Assembly: GCA_037976565.1 (NCBI GenBank)
Contig: CP137675.1
Coordinates: 15,589,330 to 15,653,329 of the forward strand
Reading direction: 5' to 3'
DNA length: 64,000 nt
Origin: Mesocentrotus franciscanus
Taxonomy: Eukaryota; Echinodermata; Echinoidea; Camarodonta; Strongylocentrotidae
Shown here: in pieces, positions 14,441-27,990 of the stretch
Numbering within the stretch: the stretch's first letter is position 1
Layout: the number at the start of each line of letters is the position of its first letter
Notes under the pieces: generated by a model
Seen by the model: only the letters and a program-made list of their open reading frames with translations
Told to the model about the DNA's origin: nothing
Database searches by the model: none
Translations under genes and position numbers: made by a program

Positions 14441-14498
14441 GCCAAAAGGGCATTAACTCTTGTATCAAGGAGGTATATGAGTTAACGCCCTTCTGGCT
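14441..14498 (+). other. 58-nt hairpin, precursor-like stem
   Basis: The arm GCCAAAAGGGCATTAACTC (14441-14459) pairs with GAGTTAACGCCCTTCTGGC (14480-14498) at 17 of 19 positions, with a 20-base loop. The size and imperfect stem resemble a small-RNA precursor, but nothing else supports transcription. It could equally be a chance or decayed-MITE hairpin. Confidence 0.5.
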
Positions 14499-15305
14499 TC
14501 AGACAAAATTACTTTACGGTACTTTTATGACATGTTTCAGATTTAAGGAGAGGGTAGTTAAGCATTCTCTTAGTACTTCACTGTATGTTTATCATGTTGC
14601 CTATATGTATGGAAAAGAAAGGGGTAGATGGTGAACCAACACATCAAATGCTATCATGCACAAATCATCCTTCAACTATGCCCCATCCCTTGGCTCTCTC
14701 TCTCTCTCCCTCTCCCCTCCAATCGCTTCTTGGTTGCCAGTGGGTTATTATTGCTTGCCATGCTAATTGCCTTATGAGGTTTTCAACCCTTAAATAGCCT
14801 CTGCTCGATTTGCCCTCCGAGCTACAACCTCCACTCCTCGACCCTACCATATGCTCTCCCTCTCGTTCTCCACGTCGTCGCCTCTCCTGTTCTCTGTCCG
14901 TCACTCTCCCTCGTCTCCGGCATTACCGGCAACCACAGGCATGATAGCGAATTGGAAATATAGATGATAAGAGGTCACTTTGTGAATAATGCATTCGGGA
15001 TTGGAGCTCACGCTATGCACTGCCATATCTTGGAGTGCTCTTGACTCTCTGTACCCACGGCTCTCAGTAATGTCACTCAGTAATGTGCTGTGACAGTCGG
15101 GTGCTGTGATGGAGTAGGCATACATGTATGTTATTTACATGTACATTACATACATTCCTTCAACTCTTACCTGTATCTACAAACACATTTACAGTGTACA
15201 TATCAAGATAACTCTATTCCTGATGTACATACACAGCATGTACATATTGTACATGTAGGCTTTCAGTTGTAGGGACTTCATGTATTTCTACATCCAATAT
15301 TACTA

Positions 15306-15390
15306 CAGTCAAATCTGTCTATAGAGACCACCAAAAGGAAAAAGCAAAAAACTGTCTCTACTATAGACAGGTGGCCACTATAGACAGCTT
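15306..15390. mobile_element. MITE fragment, CAGTCAAACC family
   Basis: Starts after a TA with CAGTCAAATCTGTCTATAG and contains internal inverted GACCACC / ACAGGTGG motifs. It belongs with the copies at 20071, 47995 and 50538 and is truncated on its right side. Confidence 0.6.
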
Positions 15391-17604
15391 GGTGGCCATT
15401 TTGGATATACATCCGCAGTATGTAACATTGCATGTAAATGTACACTCTACCTTCCTTCTTTTTAGAGCAGAATGTAATGATTTCAAACCAAAACTTAGAG
15501 GCCTACTGTCTATTTAAGAGAACCCAGGTGTTTTACATACTGGTAACAGTCACTAAGGTATCATTTCCCACTAAGTTCAGGTGTATGTTTCATGATTTCC
15601 AAAAGGAGCATCAAATGCAATGATCATTTGCTTCATATTGTACTACCCGGTATATGGTATGTAAAACAGCCACTTTGTTTGTGCTCCCATACTGTGCACA
15701 TTAACAGTTTGTTTTTAGTTGTCATCATACATAGATACTACAAGCCTTTAAATTAGTTTTAATAGACAAGACGACATGAAATTTGTGGTATGAGAGATCC
15801 CTTTTTTTTGTTGCTTTAATTTGCCTAAAAAAACAGATGCCAATTTTCCAGATCAGCTACTGTACCTTAGGCAGGCGGGTTGTAAGTTCCAGATAATCAC
15901 TGCTGCTGCTATTGTGTTTAGTGAGCACAGATTGTAATAACATCCCAGCAGGGAGGGTCTTTCCTCTGTCACCGCAGGGCTTGCAAGACATTTCAATATC
16001 GCTTCTGAGCACAACCTGACATGAATTTTTTGCTGACAACATGTTCATGTACCCAGCCCCTGTAGGGAAAAGCTATTGGGAGACGTATAGGCAGGCAGGC
16101 GGGCGAGGGAGGCACGGATTCCCACTCATTTATTTCGGCTGTGGTTTATCATCCGTCCCATCAAAACCTCCTAGCTATAGCTGTGAGCTGTAGCAGTGTC
16201 TTCCATATATGAGACTCCCTGATGACCTGTACTTCTGTTTTAAGTCAGCTTCTTATCTGTTGCCATGGTGACTGGCATGTTAGCCAGATCCCTGTGCGTC
16301 AGATGATTTATGGCACACCTACGAGATACATGTTACATTATATATCTAGCATTGGGATACTTCTCAAGCCTTACACGTACATCGCAATTTGCATCATTTA
16401 CATTGTATTAAAGGTTCATTAATCATGCCCAGATCGGTATGCTGACATACATGTAGGTAACCGGTGCACATTAAACTGAATCACTCAAACTTTTCTCAAA
16501 GACACAAAACTGAATTCATTCTTTTGGTATTCAGTGCAGTGGCCACTATAGGGAGGAACATACATATTTCATGAAAAGACAATGATTTTACAATGTATGT
16601 GTTAATGGTGTAGTCAATATCAGTCTTGCATAGGCCACACAAAGAAATATTGACAGGTGGTCTTTGAAACCTTTACCACAATTTTGGTTAAATACATGTA
16701 TTGTGCCATATTCGATATGTATCTATACTGTATCTGTAATTACCGGTGCAAAAACTTGAAAAATATTCTAAACTTTCTTGTCCGCTTTATTCTCAAAATT
16801 TATATTCATACCATTGGAATCAAATGGGAAAACCCCCCCACTGAAACCCTTTACTTACATGTACTTTATATGGAGCCCTGATGCCTTGGAAATGAGTCAA
16901 GTGGCCCATGGATGAGTTTAGAATGAGTCCTTTCTCTGTTCAGGTTCTAGATTATATCTTGGGAGGAAATTTAACGGAAGTCAAGTGACCAATGTAGACG
17001 GGTGGCCTACAAGAGAGCCATGAAATTGTCAGCGTTTCATCAGTTCCTTTAATCGATAAGGTGAAGGGAAGGGAAATGTGATTAGGAAGAAGGAACTGAT
17101 GAGCATAGGATGTGTAAGGAAATAGTTATGATGGCATTTTGATAACCATACAGCAACCTCCATATACGCAGATCTACATCACACATGAAATGGCCATACC
17201 CGAGTTGCCTACGTAGCGAACCCATGAATAATATTCTAGGTGGGTGCTATATCGGTGTGTGTGTGTGGGGGAGCAGAGCAGCCCCAAAGATTCAATATCG
17301 TTCTATCTTGTCCTCGCATTTGGCTTGTTCGGTAGGTCTGGCTGACGGCCCTGTTTAGGTATGTGGGTTTCAAGGCTAACGTTGAATACTGATGTGTGTT
17401 GCGCTCCAATTGTGTTGACATTTAGAGTGAACTGTTGTTGATTTGTTGAGAGAGCCTTACCGGTACTTGCACTTGCGGGGGAAAGACTGGTAAGGTGATA
17501 ATGGGGCTGCCTGTAAATCACGATTGTCCTATCCCCCCTAACCATGCAAATCTATTTGTAGTACAGATGCAGCCAGGGAGGTACATTTATTTTTTATGTA
17601 TTTA

Positions 17605-17890
17605 CACTTGGTGGGGACGTCTACTCCTGTCAAAAGCAGTTTGAATTTAAATCTGATGAAACTCTTATGCATTTGTTTTGCAATTGTAGAATTGTTTCTC
17701 CATTGTGGAAAGAGCTGTCTGAAGTAATCGTTCAGTGTCCTTTAATAACAAACATTACTATTCTCTAACTATTTATTTGGTATTGATTTTGGTAGCACAC
17801 ATGACAAATGTATCAACTTCTTATTCTTGTGTTTTAAATTTTATGTTGCTTAGATGTAAGTTCCAAGAGTCCCATCTAATGATGATATAT
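17605..17890 (+). pseudogene. Non-LTR retrotransposon C-terminal (zf-RVT-like) remnant
   Basis: Translating from the TGT at 17628 gives a cysteine, then a DETLMHLFCNC run and VSPLWKEL. This is the C..ET..HLF..C....LW pattern of the zinc-binding domain after the reverse transcriptase of many LINEs. The first cysteine of the expected pair is replaced, a TAA interrupts the frame after ITIL, and the likely continuation (FLFLCFKFYV) is in another frame. Dead element; clade not determined. Confidence 0.7.
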
Positions 17891-20070
17891 AATTAAATGA
17901 TATTAACATGTATGTGAGCAAAAGGGGGTTAACTAGAACTTTTGGTTAGTACATAGTTTAAATTCATATTTAGTCACATTTTCTTTGATGATCTGCACAA
18001 TTCTGGCAAATCATAATCCCAGATCATTTTACATTTTTTATATTATCAAAGAACAAAGAACAAAATCATTTGATACATGCCATAGGTTTATAGACAGTAT
18101 GATACAGTGCTTCACATGCAGGCTGCATATTTGTCCATTATTGATCTCACAAGTGAGATTTCCTGTTTTGAGTGCAAGGAATCGGTGTTGACCATGCACA
18201 TGTGACCTTACGCTGTCACATGTGTAAGGTGTGGCCAATTTGGTTAATCAAATTACACTCTAATATACCCACACCGGGCCATCGGGATTTTATATACCAT
18301 GTCAAAGTTTTTGCTTGTGATTCACAGCCTTCTATTTTCATTCCCAAACTGTCTGGATACAAGTGCTACAGATGATATATTTGATTATTATAGGATAAAC
18401 ACAAAAGCCTATTGTATGCATACATGTATGTTGAAGGATTTAGGATAAAACCCTGGCAGATATTAGAGGGATATTCATTATCTTGCAATCTTGTAAGAGC
18501 TGATGTGATTGTAGTCTGAATAGGTAGACTAATCAGATGTCATCTGAGGTGAAGTTGGCTAGTCTCCTCACAAAGGCACTTGAGAATTGAAGCTGTTATC
18601 TGCCAGGCCTTAGGATGATCCTTGGAATCCTTAGGCTTGCTACATGTATACAGGGTGTATTTGATGCCAGTCATGATTTCTTTTCTGAACAACTTCTGGG
18701 ACTCTTTGCATGCCAAAGTTCCACTTTTGGGTACCTGAACAGGTGGGCCTACATGTGTAGGTGGATTGCATTTAAAATGTCAACCACAACAATGTATTTG
18801 TAGGTTTAATAGTGACATGTGGCATAGCAGATTCATAATGGATGCATATTTGCTTTATTGCATGTTCATGTAGTGCATCTCATACACTACACTCTTCAGT
18901 GTTGTTCATGACAGACTTGATATTTCTTCATCTCACAATATTTCCAACATCTTATGAGATTGAATTCCTGAATGTGTTAAGATTGAATAATTAGGGGGTT
19001 GACCATCACAAATAGCAGATTTTTGTTATATTTGAAAGATCAAAGTCTTGATTGTGTTTGATTGAGGAAGATGAAGGTGGGAAGGGGCAGGGGGACCACC
19101 ACAGACAGCAGCACATGGTCTTACATATAATAGGAGGAGGGCATTTTTTTAATATTCTGTAATCTTCTCGGTCTGACATGGTTGTCATTGTCATATTGAT
19201 GAATCTAACTTTCTATCCTGATCCTTTTGAAAGGCTCTCCTCCGAGAGTATTAAAGGCAGATGGATCCCCTTTTCTCTCTACCCATCCTTCAAGCATAGA
19301 CAGGAAATGAAAAGGGCATAATGCTTCAAAGCATATCTTCCTTTGCTGTTGGTATACCCCCCTTCAGACTTTCAAAATTTATTGTATAGCTGAACTATGT
19401 AGGTGTAGCTATAAGTAATTTTTTTTCTCTTCGAAACATCGTCTTTAGTATGTCATGTAAACAAACACTGATTATCAAAACGGAGTGTTGAACATCATTT
19501 CTAAAGAAAACTCAATAAAGAATCGGGGATCATCACCTAGATGTATGAACATCATAACTGAAAACTATATTAGGCGGGGCACATCGTGAGTGCACATGGA
19601 TATGACCAACCAAGTAGACCACTGGTAATTTTGTATGGTTAAGCAATGCATGGGATATGGATATGGTGTGAGTTGACTCCCAAAGCTAGTTTGTTCTCTT
19701 TATGTTCCCCGTACCATATACAGTGAAATATTCTTATCTCATATGTGTGTGCCCCTTTCGCTTTACAATGATTTTTTGTTTAATAGACACTTCTTTATAC
19801 GAATTAGGTACAAGTATAAATCTGTGTTTGTGTGAATGCTCCATGTCTTCCTCAGGGTGGACATGAACAGGTACGCATTATGGATTTATAATCTGCTTAT
19901 TCTTCCTGTCTGCAATGTGCGAATCTCATGGGGGTGGAACATCCATCTCTCTCAACCCTGTCCTTCTCCTTCTTTTCTTTCTTTCCTTCTTTCTTCCTCT
20001 GAAAAGTATGCCTGCAGAAATGTGAGCTGCAAGACGCATTATACCATGCTAGTTCTGTGATTCCCACATA

Positions 20071-20296
20071 CAGTCAAACCTGTATAGAAACACCGCCCAA
20101 TGAAGACACAAAAATTGTCTTTACATGTACATGCAGACTGTGCCCACATTTTTTGTTTCCCTCGAAAATGGTTTCTCATTGAAACATGTACTAAAGGAAC
20201 CACTTTTCTTGTCTCCCTTGGGTGGTCTTTATCGACAGGTTTCACTTTACTTTTTAGACAGGTGGTCTTTCTATACAGGTGGTCATTACATTACAG
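20071..20296. mobile_element. MITE, CAGTCAAACC family
   Basis: Opens with CAGTCAAACCTGTATAG and runs through TTTCCCTCGAAAATGGTTTCTCATTG and several GGTGGTCTTT...ACAGG units in inverted orientation. It is the same design as 50538-50710, which is intact and TA-flanked. This copy contains an inserted ACATGTACATG stretch and extra tail units. Confidence 0.65.
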
Positions 20297-23200
20297 TCTT
20301 TTTGATCATATTTTGAATACATATAAATAGGGAAAGGAATGGTTTTCGCTTGCAGTGTTAATGCGGCTACTGTATGATTTGGGCTAGCAAATTGCATGGG
20401 GATGTAGGGCAATCTCTTCTCTAGAAATGAAGAAAGTTGCAATTCCATGGCTCCCGGGAGAAAATACATCTACATTATCTGATGAGAGCCTGGAGAGCTT
20501 TAACTTCATCCGTAAAAGTATGTGAGTCAACACTTGTCTAGCTCCCCAACATGTGATAATAACGATGTACACATGTATGTATGCCATATATGTTGGAAAA
20601 TATTGTACCGGTAATTGGTGTAAAGCATATTACAGCTGTGTTTCTGTGATGCAAGGGACGATTGGGATATTTAACCTTGCTTGTGTTTTGCGTATTGCAC
20701 CAGAGTGACCAGACCATTCTTCTTTTGTGCCATCTGTATTCTGTGCCATACTAAGTACGGGTACAGGTGTGCATGCATACAATGTATGAACCCTGTTTGT
20801 CTCGGGAGCTTGGTATGATTCGATCGTCATCCTCCATTTTATGTCAACAAACCAAGACAAAACACATTTGGTATTGTACTGCATGTTTGTATAGTGGATC
20901 TTTATCAATTTCACAATACACAGCTACACTTACTTAATACATTATTTTCCTTTGATAATGCTCAAAATGTAGGCCTTTGTGTACAATGTCGGATTAACTC
21001 AGTACATGTAAGGTACTGTACATGTACATGCGCCCATTCTAGTGCCCATTTGTATATGTACAGTACACGTACGTGTACAAACTAGGGTTAAAATTTGGTT
21101 TTGAATTTCCGATGTAGTAATAATAATAATAAAAGTCATATTTGTATAGCGCTTAATACTAAATTTCTATTAAAGCGCTTTGCATTGTAATAATGTCCTG
21201 TCATATTGTCATTTATATTCATTGGGGTATATATACAGTGTGTACGTATGATCTTGTGTATTTCTACTTTGAATGTACAGTAGTGAAGTACAAGTGCATG
21301 GACACTGGACTGTCTTCTACGTGTCATTTCAGTTTTGATTACCGGTAGCAGATAGGTGTGAGAACCATTATGGCTCTCAAATAGATGGTGCACCAAACCT
21401 AATTTTTCTACTGACCTGTACATTTGGCAGAGCCTCACCTAAAACAGGTGGTACCTACATGTATATCTCTCATAATATTACAATAGGATGATCCTGCGAT
21501 AATCTGTGGTCAGTGAGCATGGTTTTAACCAATTATGTACATATTCATGAAATACATTGTATCATCGACAGTAGATGCTTGCACAGCTGAGTTGGAGCTG
21601 ATCCGTGTTGACAGAATATACAGTGTAGGTGTACCGACTATTGTTTGCCCATGTTTAAAAAGGGAAATCCTTTTGTGATTCAGTAGATTAGTTGGATTGG
21701 GTCAGTTTGACAAGAAAGTTCAATGCTGGCTATTTTGGTGAAACAAATGTTTGTTTATGTTTTTGGGAGGTAATTAAATTTGTGACCATTTCCAAAGGTA
21801 AATAGTGGTAGCTTTTAATAGGAAAGTGCTTCAGAACTTTTCATACATTTTTTTCTTTCTGTGCTGTATTTTTTAATATGTAATTTAAATATTGAACTTT
21901 AATCTGTATTGACAGACGTTTTTTTGTTTCCCTTGCTAATCCAAGTAGCTATTTTGTACTTACTTCGAATGTGAGCGCTTCTTTAGCATCCTTATGTATG
22001 CTCAAAATGCACATTATTTGCCATTTATTTATATGTAAACCATATCTTTGGAATGAAATATATACATGTACATTTCTGATTTTTTTTCTTCTTCACATTT
22101 CTTTTCGGTTCCTGGAACTATTTCAGTTTAAAATATTCTATTTATGTTTAGATGTGTAGTGAATATGTCTTGTATTTTTGATGTTTTAGACACCAAGTAA
22201 AAAAAAAAAGAAATGTACAAATTTGAGGTACATGTACACTTGTATTTAGCCATATTATGGAAAGTGATAAACATTTTACTGTCATTTATGAAAAATGTAG
22301 CATATAGTGTGTCTATTGTTAATACTTGGAATTATTTTGGAATGTATAAACTGCAGTAGAAGAAGAAATCACTGTCGAGTTGTGTTCACCATCACATATT
22401 TCAGTTGAATTGCACCAAGGACCCATTTCCTTGGTTGCATTATTGTGAAATATGGGATTGTGTCCTTTTCTTCTTTAATAAGTTACCTATGTGTGTAAAA
22501 AAACAATAAAAAATAAAGTGTGTAAAAGTTGACTTTAATGTGTGTATGATAATTTATGTTTTCATTTAAGGACTGGACACGCCTTCAATAAAATCAGATA
22601 TTCAGTAGAGTAATTATCATTTTGAAATTGGAGTTTCATTTCTTGTTGTGTGGCAGGTGGAAAAGGTGTGGTGTGTGAACACATACAGTAGTATCATATA
22701 GATGTATATTTGTTTATTTAAAGCCTGTCTGCACTAGTTTGGCCAGGAGGGATTAGACCTCCCAGCATAGTCACTGACAGGTGGTTATCTCATCAACTCA
22801 GCTCTCAATTAACATAAGAAAAAGAGGATCATGGGGGACCAATGGGGACCAATGGGGACCAACAGGCACCGCTTAGGCCTTGTTTTCTATATAGAGGGAG
22901 CAAGTAGTGCAGTGGGGCTTTAAACAAATTTCATGAAAGAAAAATAAGAACTTTCATAATAGAACAGCAAAACATGTTTTGGTGTAGTACAAACATGAAT
23001 AGTGAAAAGTATACTAATTTCATTTTCTGTTACCCAGATTTTTTGGTTTCTTTCTGATGCATTTTTTAAGCAATATTTTTTACATTCAAAATTACAATTT
23101 GCCCTATCTTCATATTGGGGCAATATAATGAGACATACAGTAGTAAATGAGAAAAAAACAATGCATTCAAAAGACTTTTCATTTGCAATATCTCGTCATT

Positions 23201-24281
23201 TAATGACAAATATGTGAAACAACAATACATGAATAGAATTATTACACATATCAAAAGTATAAATATTAAGGCCGACTATGAGTCTACACAGTCTATGTTT
23301 TTCATTAAAATGGCATTAATTTTCTCTTTTTACAGTCTTTAATATAGTTGTCCTTAAACACTTAAAATACTTACTGTAACAATATTTCTTTTTTTACCTC
23401 TCATTTAACTTTCAGTAAAATATCACAATTAATATGTTTTGAAGGAGGATAAATAATACATATTCAGAAAAACAATCCGGACTGATTCCCAAAAATTCAG
23501 CATGGAATGTTGTTTACACAAGATAAATCTACCTAAATGTATGAATCTACGCATAATTGAAATTTACATTTGCATATTTTCATGTTTATATAGTTTTGTA
23601 TCTACATGTACCGGTACATGTACATGCAACACATCGTGAGAGCAAAACAGACTAAATCTAAAAGAGCATGCATCTCCTTTTGGTATTCAAAACATTCACA
23701 CTTAGCTCACTAAAAATGTACCTCCAGAATTCTTGTCTGCAATACATATACAAGTACAGAGGTTTATTACATAAGTTCGAATGCTGGACAATTCAAACTT
23801 ACATCATACAAATTAAACAAACTACATTTGTCATCGGTAGCAAACATACAGTTTGACATGAAGCATATTCAATGAATATGATTTATAACATTTGCATACT
23901 GATAATTCATGTATCTACCTCCATAACAGATAATTAAAGAAGGTGTTTAAGCTATCCTACATCTTTATTACAACAGAGTGGGACCTCATTAAAAGGAATA
24001 CGATTATATTGACCTCTCATAACACGGTAATTTTGCCTGTCCCACTATTTTTTAATGTTTTATAGCTCTGATATAAACACAGTTTCATTGTAACATGGTA
24101 GTTTCATTGTAACATGGTAATTTTACTGGTCTCAAGTCCTGGGTTTATTATCATTTTTTAGCCCTGATATAACAGATTCATTACAACATTAATTTTAACA
24201 ATCCCACTTCTTTGTATTTTAAAGTGTACCAATCACCAAAGCATGTTTTGCTCTAGATGCAAGGTGTTCCATGCCACTATA

Positions 24282-24941
24282 CCGTGTGAGTCAAAAAAAA
24301 GTTTACACCTAGAAAATTGCTAATTATTTTAAATATCATCTATGAACAGTAAATTATTATACATCTTATGAAAGAGTTTTATCCCAAATCATTTGGTATC
24401 ATTTTTGTGTGGTATATGTTCACTTGGATGAACAGGAGGCATTGTTTGCGAGAGTGCAAAAATAGACTTGCGCCAAAGTGATGCCTACAGCATGTATTAT
24501 GTTGGGATTAGTGGAGTGAGAGAATGAATTGAATGTATCAAATGAAATGCATTGCATATGCTTTTTGCAGAAGCAAAGTCACACACGCACACACACACAC
24601 GCACAAGTGTTCGTTGATATTTGATGTTCGATATTTGATATGTGTGGCATGATTAATTTTGTTAGGGATGTTATTTGGATCTGCAAATACCGATTTAATA
24701 CCCAAATCCCAATTGTTTTATTTAAACATCAGATAAGCAACTTTGGCGCAAGTCGATTTTTGCACTCTCGCAAACAATGCCTCCTGTTCATCCAAGCATG
24801 AACACATACCACACAAAAATGATACCAAATGGTTTGGGATAAAACACTCTTTCATGAGATGTATAATAATTTACTGTTCATAGATGATTTTTAAAATAAT
24901 TAGCAATTTTCTAGGTGTAAACTTTCTTTTGACTCACACGG
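24282..24941. mobile_element. 660 bp foldback MITE, TA target duplication
   Basis: Left arm 24282-24479 and right arm 24740-24941 are reverse complements of each other at high identity. Ends are CCGTGTGAGTCAAAA and TTTTGACTCACACGG, each flanked by TA (24280-24281 and 24942-24943). The ~260 bp centre contains a (CA)n run and no ORF. The TA duplication suggests mobilisation by a Tc1/mariner-type transposase (inference). Confidence 0.85.
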
Positions 24942-25385
24942 TAGTGCAGTCAAACTATGAGCTTCAAATATTTCTTCTACAAAGAGATATTGCAGTTTAA
25001 ATACCCTCCCAGTGAGCTGTAAGGCCATTAAAAAAAACAAACATGTTTAGCATCCTGCCTTTTGGAAAAATAGGAAGGAGGCCCTTTTTTTGTTTTTGTT
25101 CTCAAAATGGCCGCTCGGTACATTTTCCCTGACGTCCAGCCAGTCGGGCTATTTTTCAAGAAGGCCATTTATATATGTTTTTTTTTAATTCAGAAAAAGA
25201 TCATTTTAGCAGTATGTTTTTCATGTTTTTTCATTAAAAAAAAAAAAAAAAAAAAGCAGGCGGTCTCAAAAAAGGAAGCAGGCAGGGACGCTAAACATGA
25301 TTTTTTTTTTAAATGGCCTAAAACGCCTTGTTTAGTAGACTACTTAACACACGCTTACAAACTTGCATAGAATAGGGCGCACATG

Positions 25386-25408
25386 GAACCCAAGTCTGAC
25401 TTGGGTTC
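25386..25408. other. Perfect 10-bp hairpin
   Basis: GAACCCAAGT pairs with ACTTGGGTTC across a 3-base loop. It has no detectable gene context. Confidence 0.6.
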
Positions 25409-25998
25409 AGTGCGAGCCTTACAGTTCATTTTAAACATGTTTGAATTGACGATGTACAAGGTGAAACAGATTTTTGTTTCCTTCTTTTTTTGGTCATCTT
25501 TTGAGCTACTGAAACATCAAGACCTTCGGGTACAATGAAACTTTCAGGAACACAAATTGAAACTGCTTGATATTAAATACATAAAGGTAAGTTCCAGGGG
25601 AAAAAAAAAATCTTCCTCTTTTTCATGTCTTTGGATGTCTTTCTGGATGCACGAACCTGACTACGGTAGGTAAAAAAAATTTAATGTGGCATTTACAAAG
25701 GATGGTACTTTATGGGGTAAGATACAATTTTTACCAAAGTGCCTTGCACACAAAATGTAGCTGAAAAGTAACAAAAATAACATTAAATGTCACAAAGTTT
25801 CACAAACAAAACAATAATAATTAACTAGTCACCAACAGAATTGAAAAGATGATTTGTAAATACCTCTTTATAGTGCAGGAAATATGAATCACTAAATATT
25901 GACATTTAAATTTAAAAAAAAAATTGATATTATATTCAATCATTCACCAACACTGCCCAGGTGTGAAGTGAGGTACATGTAGGTGTTGAAAGAAAGAA

Positions 25999-26100
<102 letters not shown>

Positions 26101-27479
26101 GGGGAAAAAAGGGGGGGGGGGATATCAGCCTACCCCCAGTTTGCCCCAATCGACAGATCGATAGTAATTGGTGTCAATAAGTGAGGGCAAGTATGAAATG
26201 AATTACTACTATTGACCTGTAAAATTAAAAATGCATATAATCCTTCACTAACCTTTCCCAGGTGTGAGGAGTGGTAAGCTTAGCAACAAGGGAAGGGGAT
26301 ACCAGCAAATCCCCAATTCGCCCCATTTGACAAACGGCTAGTAATTGATGTCAACGGCTTGTGACAGATATAAGTGCCAAGTGCATCTGATTGAGTGTGG
26401 TCTGTTTATCAGCAGGCAACACTTGGCTCTATTCCACAGATTATGTTCCATACGCAGGATTAGGCTTGTTGGGGACGTTTTTGGAAAGTTGTTTGTTGCT
26501 CGGCTGGACTGTACTTGTAGATGTCACCATGGCAACAGTCTAAATATACAAGTCCAGCGAGGCAGGGGGAGAATGAACAGCAATGAAAGGGTGTTTTGAT
26601 ACATGTATGATTTAATGACATTGAGTGTATGGAAAAGATTTGGTGTAGGATTATGGAGAGTGAAGTAATCAGAACACACATGACACATTACATATTATGT
26701 CTGAATAGAAGATCTTTCGGATGCAAGTGAAAGAAGGGCAGTTGATCTTTTATCTTATTAAACAGGATACTTTAAAAAAAAACAGTTCTGTAAAAACTAA
26801 TAATGATAATGAACCCATTGCCTATTGGAACCTGGTGGCTTCTTCATTGAAGCCTACTGGAATGACAGAATTGAGTATTCTATAAATTAAACATAACAAT
26901 TCTCATGTTGACCGAACTGTGACCTTTGACATAACATGGAAATCTTTAATATCAGTATCTCTATAATAAAGCAAACTAGGCTAAGGTTGGTTGCTCTGTC
27001 CTTTTTGAGATTTAACAAAATACAGGTTTTACAAAGTGACAGGGATAGATATGAAATTAATAAATTCATATTTCTGTCTTCGTTTCTCTTGTAAATCATT
27101 GGAGGGAAGTGAAGTTGAAAACAAAATGCTTGTAAGCCAAAGCATTATCTTTAGTGCCATAAGAATAATAGACAAAAATATATTTCAATGAGCAGCTAAA
27201 TAAAATAAAAAACAGTAGCACCAAAAATAAACAAACAAAAAAAAAACATTATATTACACTTTCAGAAGGTGCAAGATCAAAATGAACAACACAACCATAA
27301 TGATTAACCCCTAAAAAAAAGGAAACAATAATAAAAATATCACCAACACTTTCAGGATGTGCTACATACAGTTGTACACAAAGGACAATACGACCATAAT
27401 GATAAACCCTTAAACAATATAACCATGCTTAACCCCTTTACATTGGTTGTATGATACATGCTCAAGTGACAATAGATCT

Positions 27480-27660
27480 GCAGTCAATATCCTACACTAA
27501 ATGAATTATTAATTTCAACCCTCGACCAAATACTATACCTAATCCTAATCCTGATCCTAACCCTGAAACTAAAACCCATTTGTAACCCTAATCCTAACCC
27601 TAACCTTACATCTTTGACAAAATAAATCCGTGGGCAACTGTTGCAGCAACATTTGTCAGA
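27480..27660 (+). repeat. Dispersed repeat family R2 with telomere-like CCTAA units
   Basis: A TCCTACACTAAAT lead, CAACCCTCGACCAAATACTA, then a degenerate series of CCTAATCCTAACCCTAACC units. Related copies at 34640-34865 (+), 54575-54795 (-) and 59225-59310 (+) share the CAACC(C)TGGACCAAA/T landmark. The units look like CCCTAA telomere repeat, but the flanks show it is part of a dispersed element. Confidence 0.65.
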
Positions 27661-27740
27661 GCACCCTCAAGATATATATATATATACGCAGTGTGCAAAA
27701 ATACACATATTCCATCCTCTACAGAATAGGAATTTGTAAT

Positions 27741-27990
27741 AGAGGCGTCGTGGTCTAGTCACTAGACTGTGGAACACATGGTTAGCAGTTGAGTCCCGCC
27801 GCAGCACTAATGTCCTTTGGCAAGACATCAATCTAATCATTAATCATTAATCTTTTGCCACTCCCCACCCAAAGGTGTAATAAATGCGTAAAATAAAAAT
27901 GTATTCCTTGAATGCTTTTAGCACCCGAGGGCAGCTGGGCTAAAGTCAGGGTAATAATACTACCTTGTCTGTGCCTTAAGAATCCCCATG
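27741..27990 (+). mobile_element. Degenerate tRNA-derived SINE
   Basis: Head GAGGCGTCGTGGTCTAGTC with a decayed B box (GTTGAGTCCCG), then GCACTAATGTCCTTTGGCAAGA, which matches GCACTAATATCCTTTGGCAAGA in the 6439 SINE. The CTTTTGCCACTCCCCACCC stretch also corresponds. Clearly the same family, older. Confidence 0.75.

Noticed and set aside
27534..27608. A true interstitial telomere array
   Set aside because: The units are degenerate and the flanks match a dispersed repeat with three other copies in the window.
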